From Janibacter sp. Soil728 (GTDB taxonomy: Bacteria > Actinomycetota > Actinomycetes > Actinomycetales > Dermatophilaceae), in the NCBI RefSeq assembly GCF_001428305.1, contig NZ_LMRZ01000001.1:62289-126288 (forward strand): a stretch of DNA of 64,000 nucleotides. The letters run 5' to 3'. The notes under the pieces were generated by a model that was not told the origin of the DNA, ran no database searches, and worked only from the letters and a program-made list of their open reading frames with translations. A program made the position numbers and the translations under genes. Shown piece by piece: positions 51,542-60,789 of the stretch. Numbering within the stretch: the first letter of the stretch is position 1; every line of letters starts with the position of its first letter.

Positions 51542-52502
51542 CGACGAGCAGCAGATCCCCTTGGTTGCGACTGGAGGACACGTAGTCCGTGCAGAAGGCG
51601 TTGCCGTGCCCGTCGTCGGCCACACCCTTCGCCACGCAGGGCTGCGAGGTGATGTCGAGGGGCCCTGTCGCGTCGAAGGTCATCTTCGCGACGTACTTGT
51701 GGATGGCGCCCTGACCGCATCGGCTCGCGTCGCACCGGATCACGATCTGGGCAGGCGCGTCCCGGGTGTAGAGGGTGCCCAGGTCCGCGATGAACCCGAC
51801 GACCTCTGACCCGTCCGGGCACTGCAGCTCTTGGGTGCAGGCGCCGACGGTGGTGACCGCGACGCTCGACACGGTCCCCTTGGGAAGCAGTACGGTGGCG
51901 CACCCGAGGTCAGCGCTGTCGGCGGTGCAGGCACCGGCCCCGATGGTCGTCGCGCCGGGTCCTGCGGGCGTGACGGTCAACCGCTTCAGGCTGACGAAGG
52001 GATCGCTGGCCGTCGCGGTGAGTGGGTTCGTCGTCGCGAGGTCTCCCGTCAGGCGGGGCGTGATGACGACGCCGTTGTCCGCGGCGGAGTACGTGATGGT
52101 TGTCGTGGTGGACACCTCGCCGGCCGGCAGCACGACCTGGTCGGGCGACACGCTCCCGTGCGGGGTCCCGCCACCGGCCAGGCTCACGTCGAGCGCAAAG
52201 GTCGCGTCCGATGTGAACGTCGGTGTCGGCCCGCTGGGCTGGTCACCTGTGAGGGTGAGCGTCAGCGAGATCGGGGTGACCCCTGCCTGGGCGAGCACGT
52301 CGGGGACTGCACCTCCCACTCCGGGCTGCGTCGTCGCGAGCTTCACCGCCACCCCGGTCGGTCCGCTCGTGGGATCGGCGGACGACGTCGGCGGCGGCGC
52401 CAGGACCATCATCGCCAGGGCGAGGAGGGCGGCGACGAGGCCAGCGAGGCCCGCCCGTCGCGCCCGTGGAGCCAGCATCGTGGTGCGGATGGAGTGCGAC
52501 AT
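51507..52502 (-). CDS. Secreted protein of unknown function, 331 aa
   Basis: ATG 52502 follows GGACC. The N-terminus has a basic region, a hydrophobic core (GLAGLVAALLALAMMVLA) and a likely cleavage site at SSADP, so it is exported. The mature part is Thr/Ser-rich and beta-predicted (VSTTTTITYSAADNG; LTVTPAGPGATTIGAGAC), with six or more Cys (ACTADSADLGCA; ACTQELQCPDG; RCDASRCGQ) that could form disulfides. No family recognised. Convergent overlap of 35 bp with the cyclase-like gene. Confidence 0.78.
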   Translation of the reverse strand: MSHSIRTTMLAPRARRAGLAGLVAALLALAMMVLAPPPTSSADPTSGPTGVAVKLATTQPGVGGAVPDVLAQAGVTPISLTLTLTGDQPSGPTPTFTSDATFALDVSLAGGGTPHGSVSPDQVVLPAGEVSTTTTITYSAADNGVVITPRLTGDLATTNPLTATASDPFVSLKRLTVTPAGPGATTIGAGACTADSADLGCATVLLPKGTVSSVAVTTVGACTQELQCPDGSEVVGFIADLGTLYTRDAPAQIVIRCDASRCGQGAIHKYVAKMTFDATGPLDITSQPCVAKGVADDGHGNAFCTDYVSSSRNQGDLLLVVNVLGDYRGAV

Positions 52503-52595
52503 CTGACGGTCCTTCGGTCCGGGGCAAGGCCCTCGAGGGTGCGTTACCAGTGGACCCACGCTGATGCACCCCGCTTGCCACCGGCTTGTCGCGTG

Positions 52596-54005
52596 CTAGC
52601 CGGAGGTGGGAAACCCGGTCGCCGGTGCGACTGGTCGGTTGCTCCGGATGGTGTCCAGGGGATCGATCACCCGTTTGATCGCCTCGAGCCGGATGCGGGC
52701 GGTCTCGTCCCACCACTCGCACTCCTCGTCGTGCGCGAGGAAGTTCATCAGGGTCCGACCACTGCCCGTCGGGGCCACGGCGGCCATGGCCCGATCGCCG
52801 TCCGTCCGGACCCTGCGCACGTCCTCGGGCGTGGTCGCCATCCCGAGGGCCAGGACGGTGTAGTGCTCGGGGACGGATCCGTGGCAGCCGGACGCGTCGT
52901 GCGTCAGGGCCCCGCCGAGATGTCGGACCTGCAGCATCGCCAGCGCCGTCCCACTGCCCGGACCGACGGCGGTGAGGAGCCGGTCGACGACGACGTCGTC
53001 CAGCTCGTCCAGCAGCGCGGAGCGGGTGAGGCAGGACTGGGGCTCGGTGGGCTCGCCGGTCAGCTCCAGCAGCTGTTCGACCGTGAGCTCGTCGATCTCG
53101 TCGACCACGAGACCGGCTACGGCACGCAACGGCGACAGGAGCCGGTGCGTCTCCCCCTTCGTCCCCAGGTGTGCCACCAGGACCGCCACGAAGCGTTGCC
53201 CGCGCACTGTGTCCACGGGTCTGGGCAGGTCCGCCGAGGCGACCACCTGGAACCACGTCGTGAGGGCATCCGGCGCCGCCTCGCACACTGCGCGGAAGGC
53301 CGGCAGGACCTCCGCCATGGCCGTGACCGGCCAGAGCAGGCGCCCGCCGTGCAGCTGCTCCACCGGGTGCAGCGCCAGCTCCAGCGACAGGACGATCCCG
53401 AAGCCGCCGCCACCGCCGCGCAGGGCCCACCACAGCTCCGGTTCCTCCACAGCCGTGACTCGTCGCAGCCGCCCCAGCCCGTCCACGATCTCGGCGGCGA
53501 CGATGCTCTCGGACGCCAGGCCGAAGGCCCGGCCGAACCAGCTGAAGCCGCCCGTCAAGGTCATCCCCACCACGCTGGGACCCGGCGACGACCCGACCAG
53601 GAAGGTCAGTCCCGTGCCCGCCAGCGCGGCACACAGGGCTCCGCTGCTCACGCCGGCGCCGACCTGGGCCGTCCGGTGGGCGAGGTCGATCTCTATGGCG
53701 TCGAGTCGTCCGGTCTGCAGCAGGAGGGCGCCACGCAGGTCGGTCCCGGCCCCGTGGCCGACGGGCTGGGTGAAGACCTGCACCCCGTTGGCCACGGACC
53801 AACGCACCGCTGCCACGACGTCCTGCCCGTCCTCGACCTCGACCACCGCGAGGGGGTGCTGGTCGACGTACCTCTGCCAGGGCTGCCGGACCGCGTCCCA
53901 CTGCTCGGCGTCGGGGCCGTGGACGGCCCCGCGGATGCGCAGGCGCAGGTCACGCAGCGCCGTCGAGGTGACACTCGAGCCGGTGTGCAACACCGAGGGC
54001 CGCAT
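52596..54005 (-). CDS. FAD-linked oxidase, berberine-bridge-enzyme (BBE) type, 469 aa
   Basis: FAD-binding (PCMH) features: the GHGAGTDLRG motif with His, TGRLDAIEIDLAHRTAQVGA, and SPGPSVVGMTLTGGFSW, plus a C-terminal BBE end (WWDETARIRLEAIKRVIDPL). Such enzymes oxidise alcohols, sugars or polyketide and alkaloid intermediates. ATG 54005 follows GGGAG with good spacing; ATG 54020 is also possible, and a still longer open frame reaches 54407 but overlaps the neighbouring regulator. It lies downstream of the SARP-like regulator on the same strand with a 56-bp gap, so it is a likely target or partner of that regulator. Confidence 0.85.
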   Translation of the reverse strand: MRPSVLHTGSSVTSTALRDLRLRIRGAVHGPDAEQWDAVRQPWQRYVDQHPLAVVEVEDGQDVVAAVRWSVANGVQVFTQPVGHGAGTDLRGALLLQTGRLDAIEIDLAHRTAQVGAGVSSGALCAALAGTGLTFLVGSSPGPSVVGMTLTGGFSWFGRAFGLASESIVAAEIVDGLGRLRRVTAVEEPELWWALRGGGGGFGIVLSLELALHPVEQLHGGRLLWPVTAMAEVLPAFRAVCEAAPDALTTWFQVVASADLPRPVDTVRGQRFVAVLVAHLGTKGETHRLLSPLRAVAGLVVDEIDELTVEQLLELTGEPTEPQSCLTRSALLDELDDVVVDRLLTAVGPGSGTALAMLQVRHLGGALTHDASGCHGSVPEHYTVLALGMATTPEDVRRVRTDGDRAMAAVAPTGSGRTLMNFLAHDEECEWWDETARIRLEAIKRVIDPLDTIRSNRPVAPATGFPTSG

Positions 54006-54061
54006 CAGTTCTCCCACCATCGCGGGCGACGCGCCCTCCGGGACCCGCCTGCCACCTTCCT

Positions 54062-57000
54062 TCAGGGTGCGCGTCCGTGCTGGCTGCCCGCTTGCCCACG
54101 ACTTGCCGCCTCGCGCGGGCCGAGCGTCGGCTCCGGGGCCAGCGATGCGAGCAGCGCCGCCGACCGGCGGGTCCAGGGCGCGCAACCGAGGGCCTCGTTG
54201 GCCTGCTGGGCATCGGCGGCCGTTGCGGCGGCCCGGGGGTCGCCCACGGCTGCGTAGCCCACCGCGAGGAAGTGGTCGGTGACGCCACAGTGGTCGGCCC
54301 ACGCACCGAGCGTGACGGTCCGACCACGGTGGGGCTCCAGCGCCTCGATGGCCCGGCGGATCTCCTCCGGGGCCCCGATGCCGGCCAGGACGACGAGGCG
54401 GAAGCACAGGTTCTCGAGGTTGCCCGCGTAGGGCCCTTCCGACCAGTCGACCTCCTCGGCGACCGTCCGGGCCGCAGCCTCCTCCCCCGCCTCAAGGAGG
54501 ACGTGGGCGACGAGGAGGCGGGCCGTCTGCACCCGTGGGGGCGGGGCAGCCCGCAACCGTGCCAGGGCATGCGCACCTGCGGCGTGGCGCGCGGCCGCCA
54601 GCCACACGACGTCCTCGATGCCGATGGCACCCGACTGCCGATGCAGATCCATGGCAGCCTCCAGCAATGCGTCCGCGTCCGGCGCGTCTCGGTCCCTGGC
54701 GCGGGCCGCGTGCCACCAGGTCATGACCAGCTCCACCGCGCCGATGCCCAACCGGCCGGCCTCGGCGGCACAGCGCTCCATGGCGGCGTCCGCGGCATCC
54801 GGGCGCTGGTTCTCCCACTCGACGACCGCGCGCGACAGCAGGGCACCCACCAGCAGGTCATCGGTGGGCTCGAGCGCGAAGAGCTCGTCGACCAGCGCCA
54901 AGCGCTGCTGCGCCGACCAGATCCCCGTCGTGCCCACGAGGAGGAAGAGGATCACGCGTCGGAGCAGGTCGTCATCATCTTGGCGACGTGCCAGGGCCAG
55001 GGCCAGCGGCGCGTGCTCGCCCCGTCTGCGCCGGGTGGCGGCGTGGTAGAGCTCCACCTCGAGGACGGCGAGGAGCAGGGCGCGCGACCGCTCGCTCACC
55101 ACAGGAACCGCCTCTTGGAGGGCGCCCATGAAGGCAGCCCGAGAACGACCGTGGATGGGCCACCCCCACGGTCCCACCGCCGCGAGGGTGGACACGAGCT
55201 CAGCGACCAGGTCCCAGGACCCCAGGTCGCGGGCGATCGCCACGCCGGCCTCGATCTCGCTCGCGGCCTCGTCCAACCGGGTCAGCTGCATCAGCGCCAC
55301 TGCAGCGCCGCCGTGGGCGCGGGCGGCCGCCTCCGAGTCGGTCGGCACGCTGGCGAGGACGTCGCGCCACAGATCCAAGGCCTCCTTCGTCGCGTGCCGC
55401 GCTGCCGCCAGGCCCGCGGCGCGGGCCCGCCAGTGGGCAGCGCGCTCACGGTGTGCGGGGGACAGGGTCGACGCGGCCCACGCGTGCTGGGCGATGGCAG
55501 CAGCGGTGTCGGCGCCGTCGCCGAACTGGTCCTCGATGATGCGGCCGGCGCGGTCGTGCAGCCGGACCCGCCGAGCCGCACTCAGCTCGCCGTAGGCGCT
55601 GGCCCGCGCGAGTGCGTGCACGAAGGCGTAGCGGCTGCCCTGCTCGACGGCCAGACCGGCGGCGACGGCAGTGTCGAGCGCGGCCAGGACGTCGTCGACG
55701 GGAGCGCCGACCAGGGCCGCGACCACCTCGGGCTCGATGGTCAGGCCGAGGACGGAGGCGGAGACGATCACGGGGATCGCGGTCTGGGGAAGGTGGTGCA
55801 TGCGCTGCCGTAGGACGTCCATGATGCCCTCGGGCACACCCACGGTGGTTGGGTCGAAGTCCTCGACGTGCGGGTGCGTCGCGAGCAGGCCCGCGTACTG
55901 CAGGACGAACAGCGGGTTGCCGCCGGTGAGCTCGGTGACGAAGGCGTCGAGGGCCTGCGTGTGCCCGCCGGCCACGCTCGTCAACAGCTCACCCACCGCG
56001 GCAGTGGTGAGCCCGTCGAGACGTACCCGCACCACATGTGCGGCGGACAGCTCCGCGAGGCAGTCGAGCAGCGGTGCAGCGAGCGGGGTGGTCGTGCGCC
56101 GGGAGAGGGCCACGACGATCGGCACCCGCAGTCGTGCGTGCGCCACGTGCCGGATCAGCTGCAGCGTGGCGGTGTCCGCGCAGTGCAGGTCCTCGATCAC
56201 CACCAGGAGGGGTCGAGCCCGGGCGCGTCCCGCAAGGAGGTCCAGGACGGCGTCATAGGTGCGCAGCGGCCGGCCACCGCGAGCGGGAGCCGACGCGTCG
56301 GGGGAGACCATCGGCTCGAGCGTCTCGCGCAGCTCTGGTGGGGCGCCGGCCAGCAGGGGCCGCACGATCTCGAGCCACGGCCACAGGACGGGAGCGAGAT
56401 CGTCCTCGTGGTTGTGGCCGACGACGACCTCGAACCCGTGCTGGGCCGCGAGCTCCTCGAGCGCACCGAGGTAGGCCGACTTGCCGACACCCGGCTCGCC
56501 GGCCACCAGCAGGAACTGGGCCCGACCCTCGGTCCTGGCATCGGCCAGGAGGCTGGCCGCCACCTCCAGCTCGTGCACCCGTCCGACGATCCTCGGTCCG
56601 TCGTCCGGCGAGGTGGCGGTCGTGACTGGCGACGCCCTCGCCTGCAGGGCAGGGTCCTGACGAAGGATCGCCTGCTCCCGCTCGAGCGTCGCCGGGGCCG
56701 GATCGACCCCCAGCTCGGCTGCCATCGCCCCCCGGAGCCGGCGCAGTGTCTCCAGGGCATCGGCTTGGCGGCCGCCCCGGTACTGCGCGAGGGCGAGCAG
56801 GCACCACAGTGGCTCGCGGAAGGGGTAGTCGGTACTGATCTCGGACAGGTGCAGCACCGCGGCGTCGGCGCGCCCCATGTCGAGCAGGGCCCGACCGTGC
56901 TCCACCTCGAGGTCGGCGTGCAGCTCGCGCAACCGGCCCGCATGGCGCTGGGGGCCGGGCGCGTCGAGGCCGGCATAGGGAGTCGACCACAGCAGCGCTG

Positions 57001-57403
57001 CCTCCTCCCCGATGGCCACGATCCGCTCGGGGGGGCGGCCGGGATCGAGCGCCTCGTGAGCAAGGTCCTCGAAGCGCCACACATCGACGTCGGCGGCATC
57101 CGCGTGCAAGAGGTAGCCGGCGGGTGTGTTGACGATCAGGTCGCCGCCGCGCCGGGTGCGATCCGGCTCCAGCAGCGACCGCAGCCGGGAGACGGCGACG
57201 TGCACCAGCCCCACGGTGGCGTGGCCTGCGTCGGTCCCCCAGATGTCGGTGGCGAGCCGGTCCGCACTCACCGCGGCATCGCGAGAGGACACGAGGGTTG
57301 CGAGGACCTGACGCTCGCGAGCGCGCGTCATGGATTGCGGGACACCGGCGACGGTCACCCGCAAACCACCAAAGGCGCTGTAGGTCACACGCACACGACT
57401 CAT
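54062..57403 (-). CDS. SARP/AfsR-like transcriptional regulator with BTAD, NTPase and TPR domains, 1113 aa
   Basis: N-terminal OmpR-like winged helix (residues about 5-100, TRARERQVLATLVSSRDAAV; GLVHVAVSRLRSLLEPD), BTAD domain (about 110-255, ending LGVDPAPATLEREQAILR), an AAA/STAND-like ATPase with Walker A VAGEPGVGKSAYL (about 300), and a C-terminal helical TPR region. AfsR/DnrI-type proteins bind direct repeats near antibiotic and secondary-metabolism genes. Start ATG 57403. The adjoining gene encodes a BBE-type oxidase, so it probably regulates a small oxidation pathway. No polyketide or peptide synthetase gene is in the window. Confidence 0.87.
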   Translation of the reverse strand: MSRVRVTYSAFGGLRVTVAGVPQSMTRARERQVLATLVSSRDAAVSADRLATDIWGTDAGHATVGLVHVAVSRLRSLLEPDRTRRGGDLIVNTPAGYLLHADAADVDVWRFEDLAHEALDPGRPPERIVAIGEEAALLWSTPYAGLDAPGPQRHAGRLRELHADLEVEHGRALLDMGRADAAVLHLSEISTDYPFREPLWCLLALAQYRGGRQADALETLRRLRGAMAAELGVDPAPATLEREQAILRQDPALQARASPVTTATSPDDGPRIVGRVHELEVAASLLADARTEGRAQFLLVAGEPGVGKSAYLGALEELAAQHGFEVVVGHNHEDDLAPVLWPWLEIVRPLLAGAPPELRETLEPMVSPDASAPARGGRPLRTYDAVLDLLAGRARARPLLVVIEDLHCADTATLQLIRHVAHARLRVPIVVALSRRTTTPLAAPLLDCLAELSAAHVVRVRLDGLTTAAVGELLTSVAGGHTQALDAFVTELTGGNPLFVLQYAGLLATHPHVEDFDPTTVGVPEGIMDVLRQRMHHLPQTAIPVIVSASVLGLTIEPEVVAALVGAPVDDVLAALDTAVAAGLAVEQGSRYAFVHALARASAYGELSAARRVRLHDRAGRIIEDQFGDGADTAAAIAQHAWAASTLSPAHRERAAHWRARAAGLAAARHATKEALDLWRDVLASVPTDSEAAARAHGGAAVALMQLTRLDEAASEIEAGVAIARDLGSWDLVAELVSTLAAVGPWGWPIHGRSRAAFMGALQEAVPVVSERSRALLLAVLEVELYHAATRRRRGEHAPLALALARRQDDDDLLRRVILFLLVGTTGIWSAQQRLALVDELFALEPTDDLLVGALLSRAVVEWENQRPDAADAAMERCAAEAGRLGIGAVELVMTWWHAARARDRDAPDADALLEAAMDLHRQSGAIGIEDVVWLAAARHAAGAHALARLRAAPPPRVQTARLLVAHVLLEAGEEAAARTVAEEVDWSEGPYAGNLENLCFRLVVLAGIGAPEEIRRAIEALEPHRGRTVTLGAWADHCGVTDHFLAVGYAAVGDPRAAATAADAQQANEALGCAPWTRRSAALLASLAPEPTLGPREAASRGQAGSQHGRAP

Positions 57404-57520
57404 GGTAGGAGGCCGCGCACGGGCCGGTCAGCGCCTTCTGTGGTGGCCGACGGTGCGGAGCAGTGCGTGCCGGGCGAAGGGGACGATGGGCGCGAGCGCA
57501 ACCAGTGGGGCGGACACGGC

Positions 57521-59260
57521 TCAGACTGCCGTTGTACGTGTCAGCGGGGACGAACCGAGCAGCGCCAGGTACTGGTGGACCTCCGAGACGACGACCGAGC
57601 CTTCACCGACGGCTGAGGCGACGCGCTTGACCGAGCGGCTGCGCACGTCCCCGACGGCGAAGAGACCGGGCACGCTCGACTCGTGGTCGCACGGTGGCCG
57701 CTCGAGCCGCCACCGGCCCGCCTCGACGACGTCCGTGCCCGTGCACACGAAGCCGCGACGGTCGCGCAGAGCGTCCTCGGGCATCCAGTCCGTCCGCGGC
57801 TCGGCGCCGATCATGACGAAGAGGGCATCCGTCGGCAGCGTCTGTCTGCCGTTCTGGCCCTCGACGACGACCTCCTCGATCCACCCACGACCGGACCCTC
57901 CGACGACACCCGCCTCTGGCAGCACCGTGATCCGGGGGCTGGCCGCGATCTCGTCGATCAGGTACTGCGACATCGTCGCCATCAGGTCGGCGCCGCGGAT
58001 GACGATGGTGACCGAGTCGGCGTAGCGCGCCAGGTGCAGGGCTGCCTGACCAGCTGAGTTCCCGCCGCCGACGATCACCGTCCGTGCGCCGGCGAGTCCG
58101 TGCGCCTCCGAGACGCTCGCGCCGTAGAAGACTCCCGCGCCCGTGAGCGCCTCCAGCTCGGGTACACCCAGGCGCCGGTAGGCAACGCCGGCCGCGAGCA
58201 CGACGGCCTTCGCACGCACCTGGCCGTCGCCGTCGATGGTGGCGACGAAGGGGGCGGAGGAGGTCCCGTCTGCGCTCACCTCGGGCACGGTCAGGGCCGA
58301 GACGCGGCGGCTGAGGACGAAGGTCGCCCCGAAGACCCATGCCTGCTGGAAGCCCCGCTGGGCCAGCTCGGCCCCTGAGATGCCGCGGGAGAAGCCCAGG
58401 TAGTTGCGGATCAGCGAGCTGGTCGCCGCCTGACCGCCGAGGGCAGCCTCCTCGATGCACAGGACGGACAGTCCCTCCGACGAGGCGTAGACCGCCGCGG
58501 CGAGCCCGGCCGGGCCGGCCCCCACGACGAGGACGTCGACGTCGCGTGCATCGGCGTCCACGTGGGTGCGGATGCCCCACGCCTCGATGATCTCGGCATC
58601 GGTGGGGTCCGTCAGCAGCGGGCCGCCGATGGCGGGCATCCACACGATCAGCGGTCCGTCGGTGGCGTCGATGTCCTCGCTACCGGCGCGGCGCAGCGCA
58701 CTCGCTGCCTCGGGGGTGCCTCGATCGAGGTAGGCGTGCGGGATCCCGTTGCGGGAGAGCAGGCTTCGCACGTCGTGGCCACGCGGGTCGCGGGCCCGTC
58801 CGACGACGAGGACCTCTCGGCTGGAGTCGGCGACGCTGCGCGACCACGGCTGGACGAACTCGCTCACGGCCCGGTTGAAGAGCTCATCGGGGGAGGTCCA
58901 GGGCTTGAGGACGTAGTAGCTGATGTCACCGCGGGCGATGGCGCGCAGGGTCTCGTCGGCGGTCCGGCGGTCAGCCCAGGCGCCCCACGGGACGAGGAAG
59001 GCGCGGCCGGCGTCGGGGTGGAGGGTGCGCACGAGGGCGAGGAGGTCCGCGCCCCGACCGTCCGCCAGCCACGGGTCCGCGAGGACGAGAGCCACGGGGT
59101 CCCCGCGCTCCGCCGCCAGTTGCAGCGTGGCCGTCGCGGCAGGCGTGTCCCCTTCGCCGCGGACGCGGAAGTCCGCCCCGAAGCGCCGCTGCAGCTCACC
59201 CTCGATGCGGGCAAGACTCGAAGGATCGGAGTCCACCGCGAGGATCAGTGGTCGAGTCAT
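57521..59260 (-). CDS. Receiver-like domain fused to thioredoxin-reductase-like flavoprotein lacking CxxC, 579 aa
   Basis: Residues about 1-120 resemble a response-regulator receiver: ILAVDSDPSSLARIEGEL, VLADPWLADGRGADLLALVR with an Asp, and the conserved Lys in YYVLKPW. A thioredoxin-fold-like linker precedes a pyridine nucleotide-disulfide oxidoreductase domain: FAD motif VLVVGAGPAGLAAAVYASSE, NADPH motif TVIVGGGNSAGQAAL, and FAVGDVRSRSVKRVASAVGE. At the position of the TrxR active site the sequence is GVFYGASVSEA, with no cysteines. It is therefore unlikely to reduce thioredoxin and may be a redox sensor or an FAD-dependent oxidase. ATG 59260 fits the receiver start. Confidence 0.85.
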   Translation of the reverse strand: MTRPLILAVDSDPSSLARIEGELQRRFGADFRVRGEGDTPAATATLQLAAERGDPVALVLADPWLADGRGADLLALVRTLHPDAGRAFLVPWGAWADRRTADETLRAIARGDISYYVLKPWTSPDELFNRAVSEFVQPWSRSVADSSREVLVVGRARDPRGHDVRSLLSRNGIPHAYLDRGTPEAASALRRAGSEDIDATDGPLIVWMPAIGGPLLTDPTDAEIIEAWGIRTHVDADARDVDVLVVGAGPAGLAAAVYASSEGLSVLCIEEAALGGQAATSSLIRNYLGFSRGISGAELAQRGFQQAWVFGATFVLSRRVSALTVPEVSADGTSSAPFVATIDGDGQVRAKAVVLAAGVAYRRLGVPELEALTGAGVFYGASVSEAHGLAGARTVIVGGGNSAGQAALHLARYADSVTIVIRGADLMATMSQYLIDEIAASPRITVLPEAGVVGGSGRGWIEEVVVEGQNGRQTLPTDALFVMIGAEPRTDWMPEDALRDRRGFVCTGTDVVEAGRWRLERPPCDHESSVPGLFAVGDVRSRSVKRVASAVGEGSVVVSEVHQYLALLGSSPLTRTTAV

Positions 59261-59462
59261 GGTCGATCCCGTCTTCGCGTGGGTCCGGCCCGCTGGCCCG
59301 GGCCCCCACGCTACGCCGGTCTGCACCCCGCTGTCTGTACCTGCCGCACTACATCGGTGCCGGCCGGTCGCCCGGTCATCAGCCGGCCGCCGGCTGACGT
59401 GGGGCTGTCACACCCGCGCGTCTCGTTCGTCAGGACGATGAACCCAACTCAGCGCGGCACCC

Positions 59463-60368
59463 TCACCCCTGTGGCTCGACGCCGGCTCGCTCCTCGATGA
59501 GGTGGATGGCCCGCTGCACGTAGTCCAGGTGCGCGCTGACGTCCTGCACGTGCATCGTCACCCGGCGCAGGGGGACCGGGTCGACGACCGGGACGATCTT
59601 CACGTGGTGCGGCAGCTCCCCCTTCGCCAGCCTCGGCATCATCGCGATACCGATCCCGGCGCCGACCATCGCCAGCGCCACATTGTGGTCATCGGACCGG
59701 GCGACGTACCGCGGCTCGAAACCCGCTGCGTAGCAGGCGTCCCGGACGATCTGGGCGGTCGTGCGGTCAAACATGTCGTGGTCGATCCACGACTCCTCCT
59801 GCAGCTGCGACGCGCGGATCTCCTCGTGGTCCGCGAGGGGGTGCTCGAGCGACAGGGCGACCCCGAAGTCGTCCGTCCCGAGCACACGGCGGCGATACCC
59901 GGTGAGTGCACGCGCCTCCTGCGTCGGCACCTCCTCGTCGAGCTCGATGTCTCGGGTGCGGTAACCCGCGGGTGCACCCGGGGTGTGGATGTCGATGGCC
60001 CACTGCACCCCGGGGAACTCCTTGGTCAGGTCCGACACGACACCGGGCAGCCACGCCCGCGCCGCTGAGGCGAAGGATCCGATCGACAGAGTGGGCACAG
60101 GGTCGGCATGCAGGTCATCGATGATGGCCTCGAGCCGTCGCGCGCTCTCGAAGATCTCCGTCGACTCGTGCGCCAGACGCTCCCCGACGGCGGTCGGCTC
60201 GATCCCCCGCCCACTGCGCTCGTACAGCGGGATGCCCACCTGTTTTTGCAGCGCGATGATGTGCTGGCTGATGGTCGCCGGCGTGAAGCCGAGGTTCGCC
60301 GCGGCCCCGCTCACCGAACCACTGGCCACCACGGCGCGCCACACGGACAGACGATGCAGATCAATCAT
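59463..60368 (-). CDS. LysR-type transcriptional regulator, 301 aa
   Basis: N-terminal HTH: LHRLSVWRAVVASGSVSGAA, then NLGFTPATISQHIIALQKQ. The effector domain follows to EERAGVEPQG. The ATG at 60368 (MIDLHRL) is the usual LysR start. The frame continues upstream but is unlike the family. It is divergent from a small membrane protein gene with 81 bp between starts, the typical LysR arrangement, so the small gene is the first candidate target. LTTR sites (T-N11-A) probably lie in this gap but I cannot pick one with confidence. Confidence 0.92.
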   Translation of the reverse strand: MIDLHRLSVWRAVVASGSVSGAAANLGFTPATISQHIIALQKQVGIPLYERSGRGIEPTAVGERLAHESTEIFESARRLEAIIDDLHADPVPTLSIGSFASAARAWLPGVVSDLTKEFPGVQWAIDIHTPGAPAGYRTRDIELDEEVPTQEARALTGYRRRVLGTDDFGVALSLEHPLADHEEIRASQLQEESWIDHDMFDRTTAQIVRDACYAAGFEPRYVARSDDHNVALAMVGAGIGIAMMPRLAKGELPHHVKIVPVVDPVPLRRVTMHVQDVSAHLDYVQRAIHLIEERAGVEPQG

Positions 60369-60449
60369 CGACCAACCATAAGGCAGAGACTGATGGTCGT
60401 TAGGAAAGAATTGCTTTAAGTTGTTGAAACTCCACGCAATACTGGACTC

Positions 60450-60647
60450 ATGAGCATCCTCGCAGCAGTCATCGTCTTCTCCGTTCTCTTCGTCGCAGGC
60501 CTGTCCCCCTGGTGGGTCGCCGGTCGCTACGTGGACACCACCCAGGAGCGCACAGCCCTCAAGGACCTGGGTCTGACGGGCGTCATCGCCACCCTCCGTC
60601 GCGGTGCGGCCATGTACGTCCCGGCCCAGCTCAGCACGCGCGCCTGA
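60450..60647 (+). CDS. Small single-pass membrane protein, 65 aa
   Basis: ATG 60450 encodes an N-terminal hydrophobic helix (MSILAAVIVFSVLFVAGL, residues 1-18), then a short charged tail with KDLGLTGVIATLRRGAAM. It has no recognised family. It faces the LysR gene divergently and is followed by a strong hairpin terminator at 60726-60752, supporting a real transcription unit. A role in the LysR regulon is inferred from position only. Confidence 0.6.
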   Translation: MSILAAVIVFSVLFVAGLSPWWVAGRYVDTTQERTALKDLGLTGVIATLRRGAAMYVPAQLSTRA

Positions 60648-60725
60648 GCCTGGGGTCCGACAGCGTCGTCGGACCGCCGACCCAGCCGACCCACCGGGCC
60701 CTCTCCCCACCATCTCGACTCACCG

Positions 60726-60752
60726 GGACCGTCACATCCGTGACGGTCCTTT
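60726..60752 (+). terminator. Intrinsic terminator-like hairpin
   Basis: GGACCGTCA (60726-60734) and TGACGGTCC (60741-60749) form a perfect 9-bp stem with a 6-nt loop, followed by TTTCG. It ends the small membrane protein unit and insulates the sigma-factor gene. Confidence 0.7.
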
Positions 60753-60789
60753 CGTCATGGAGGTACCAGCACTCAGAGAGGATGGACCC

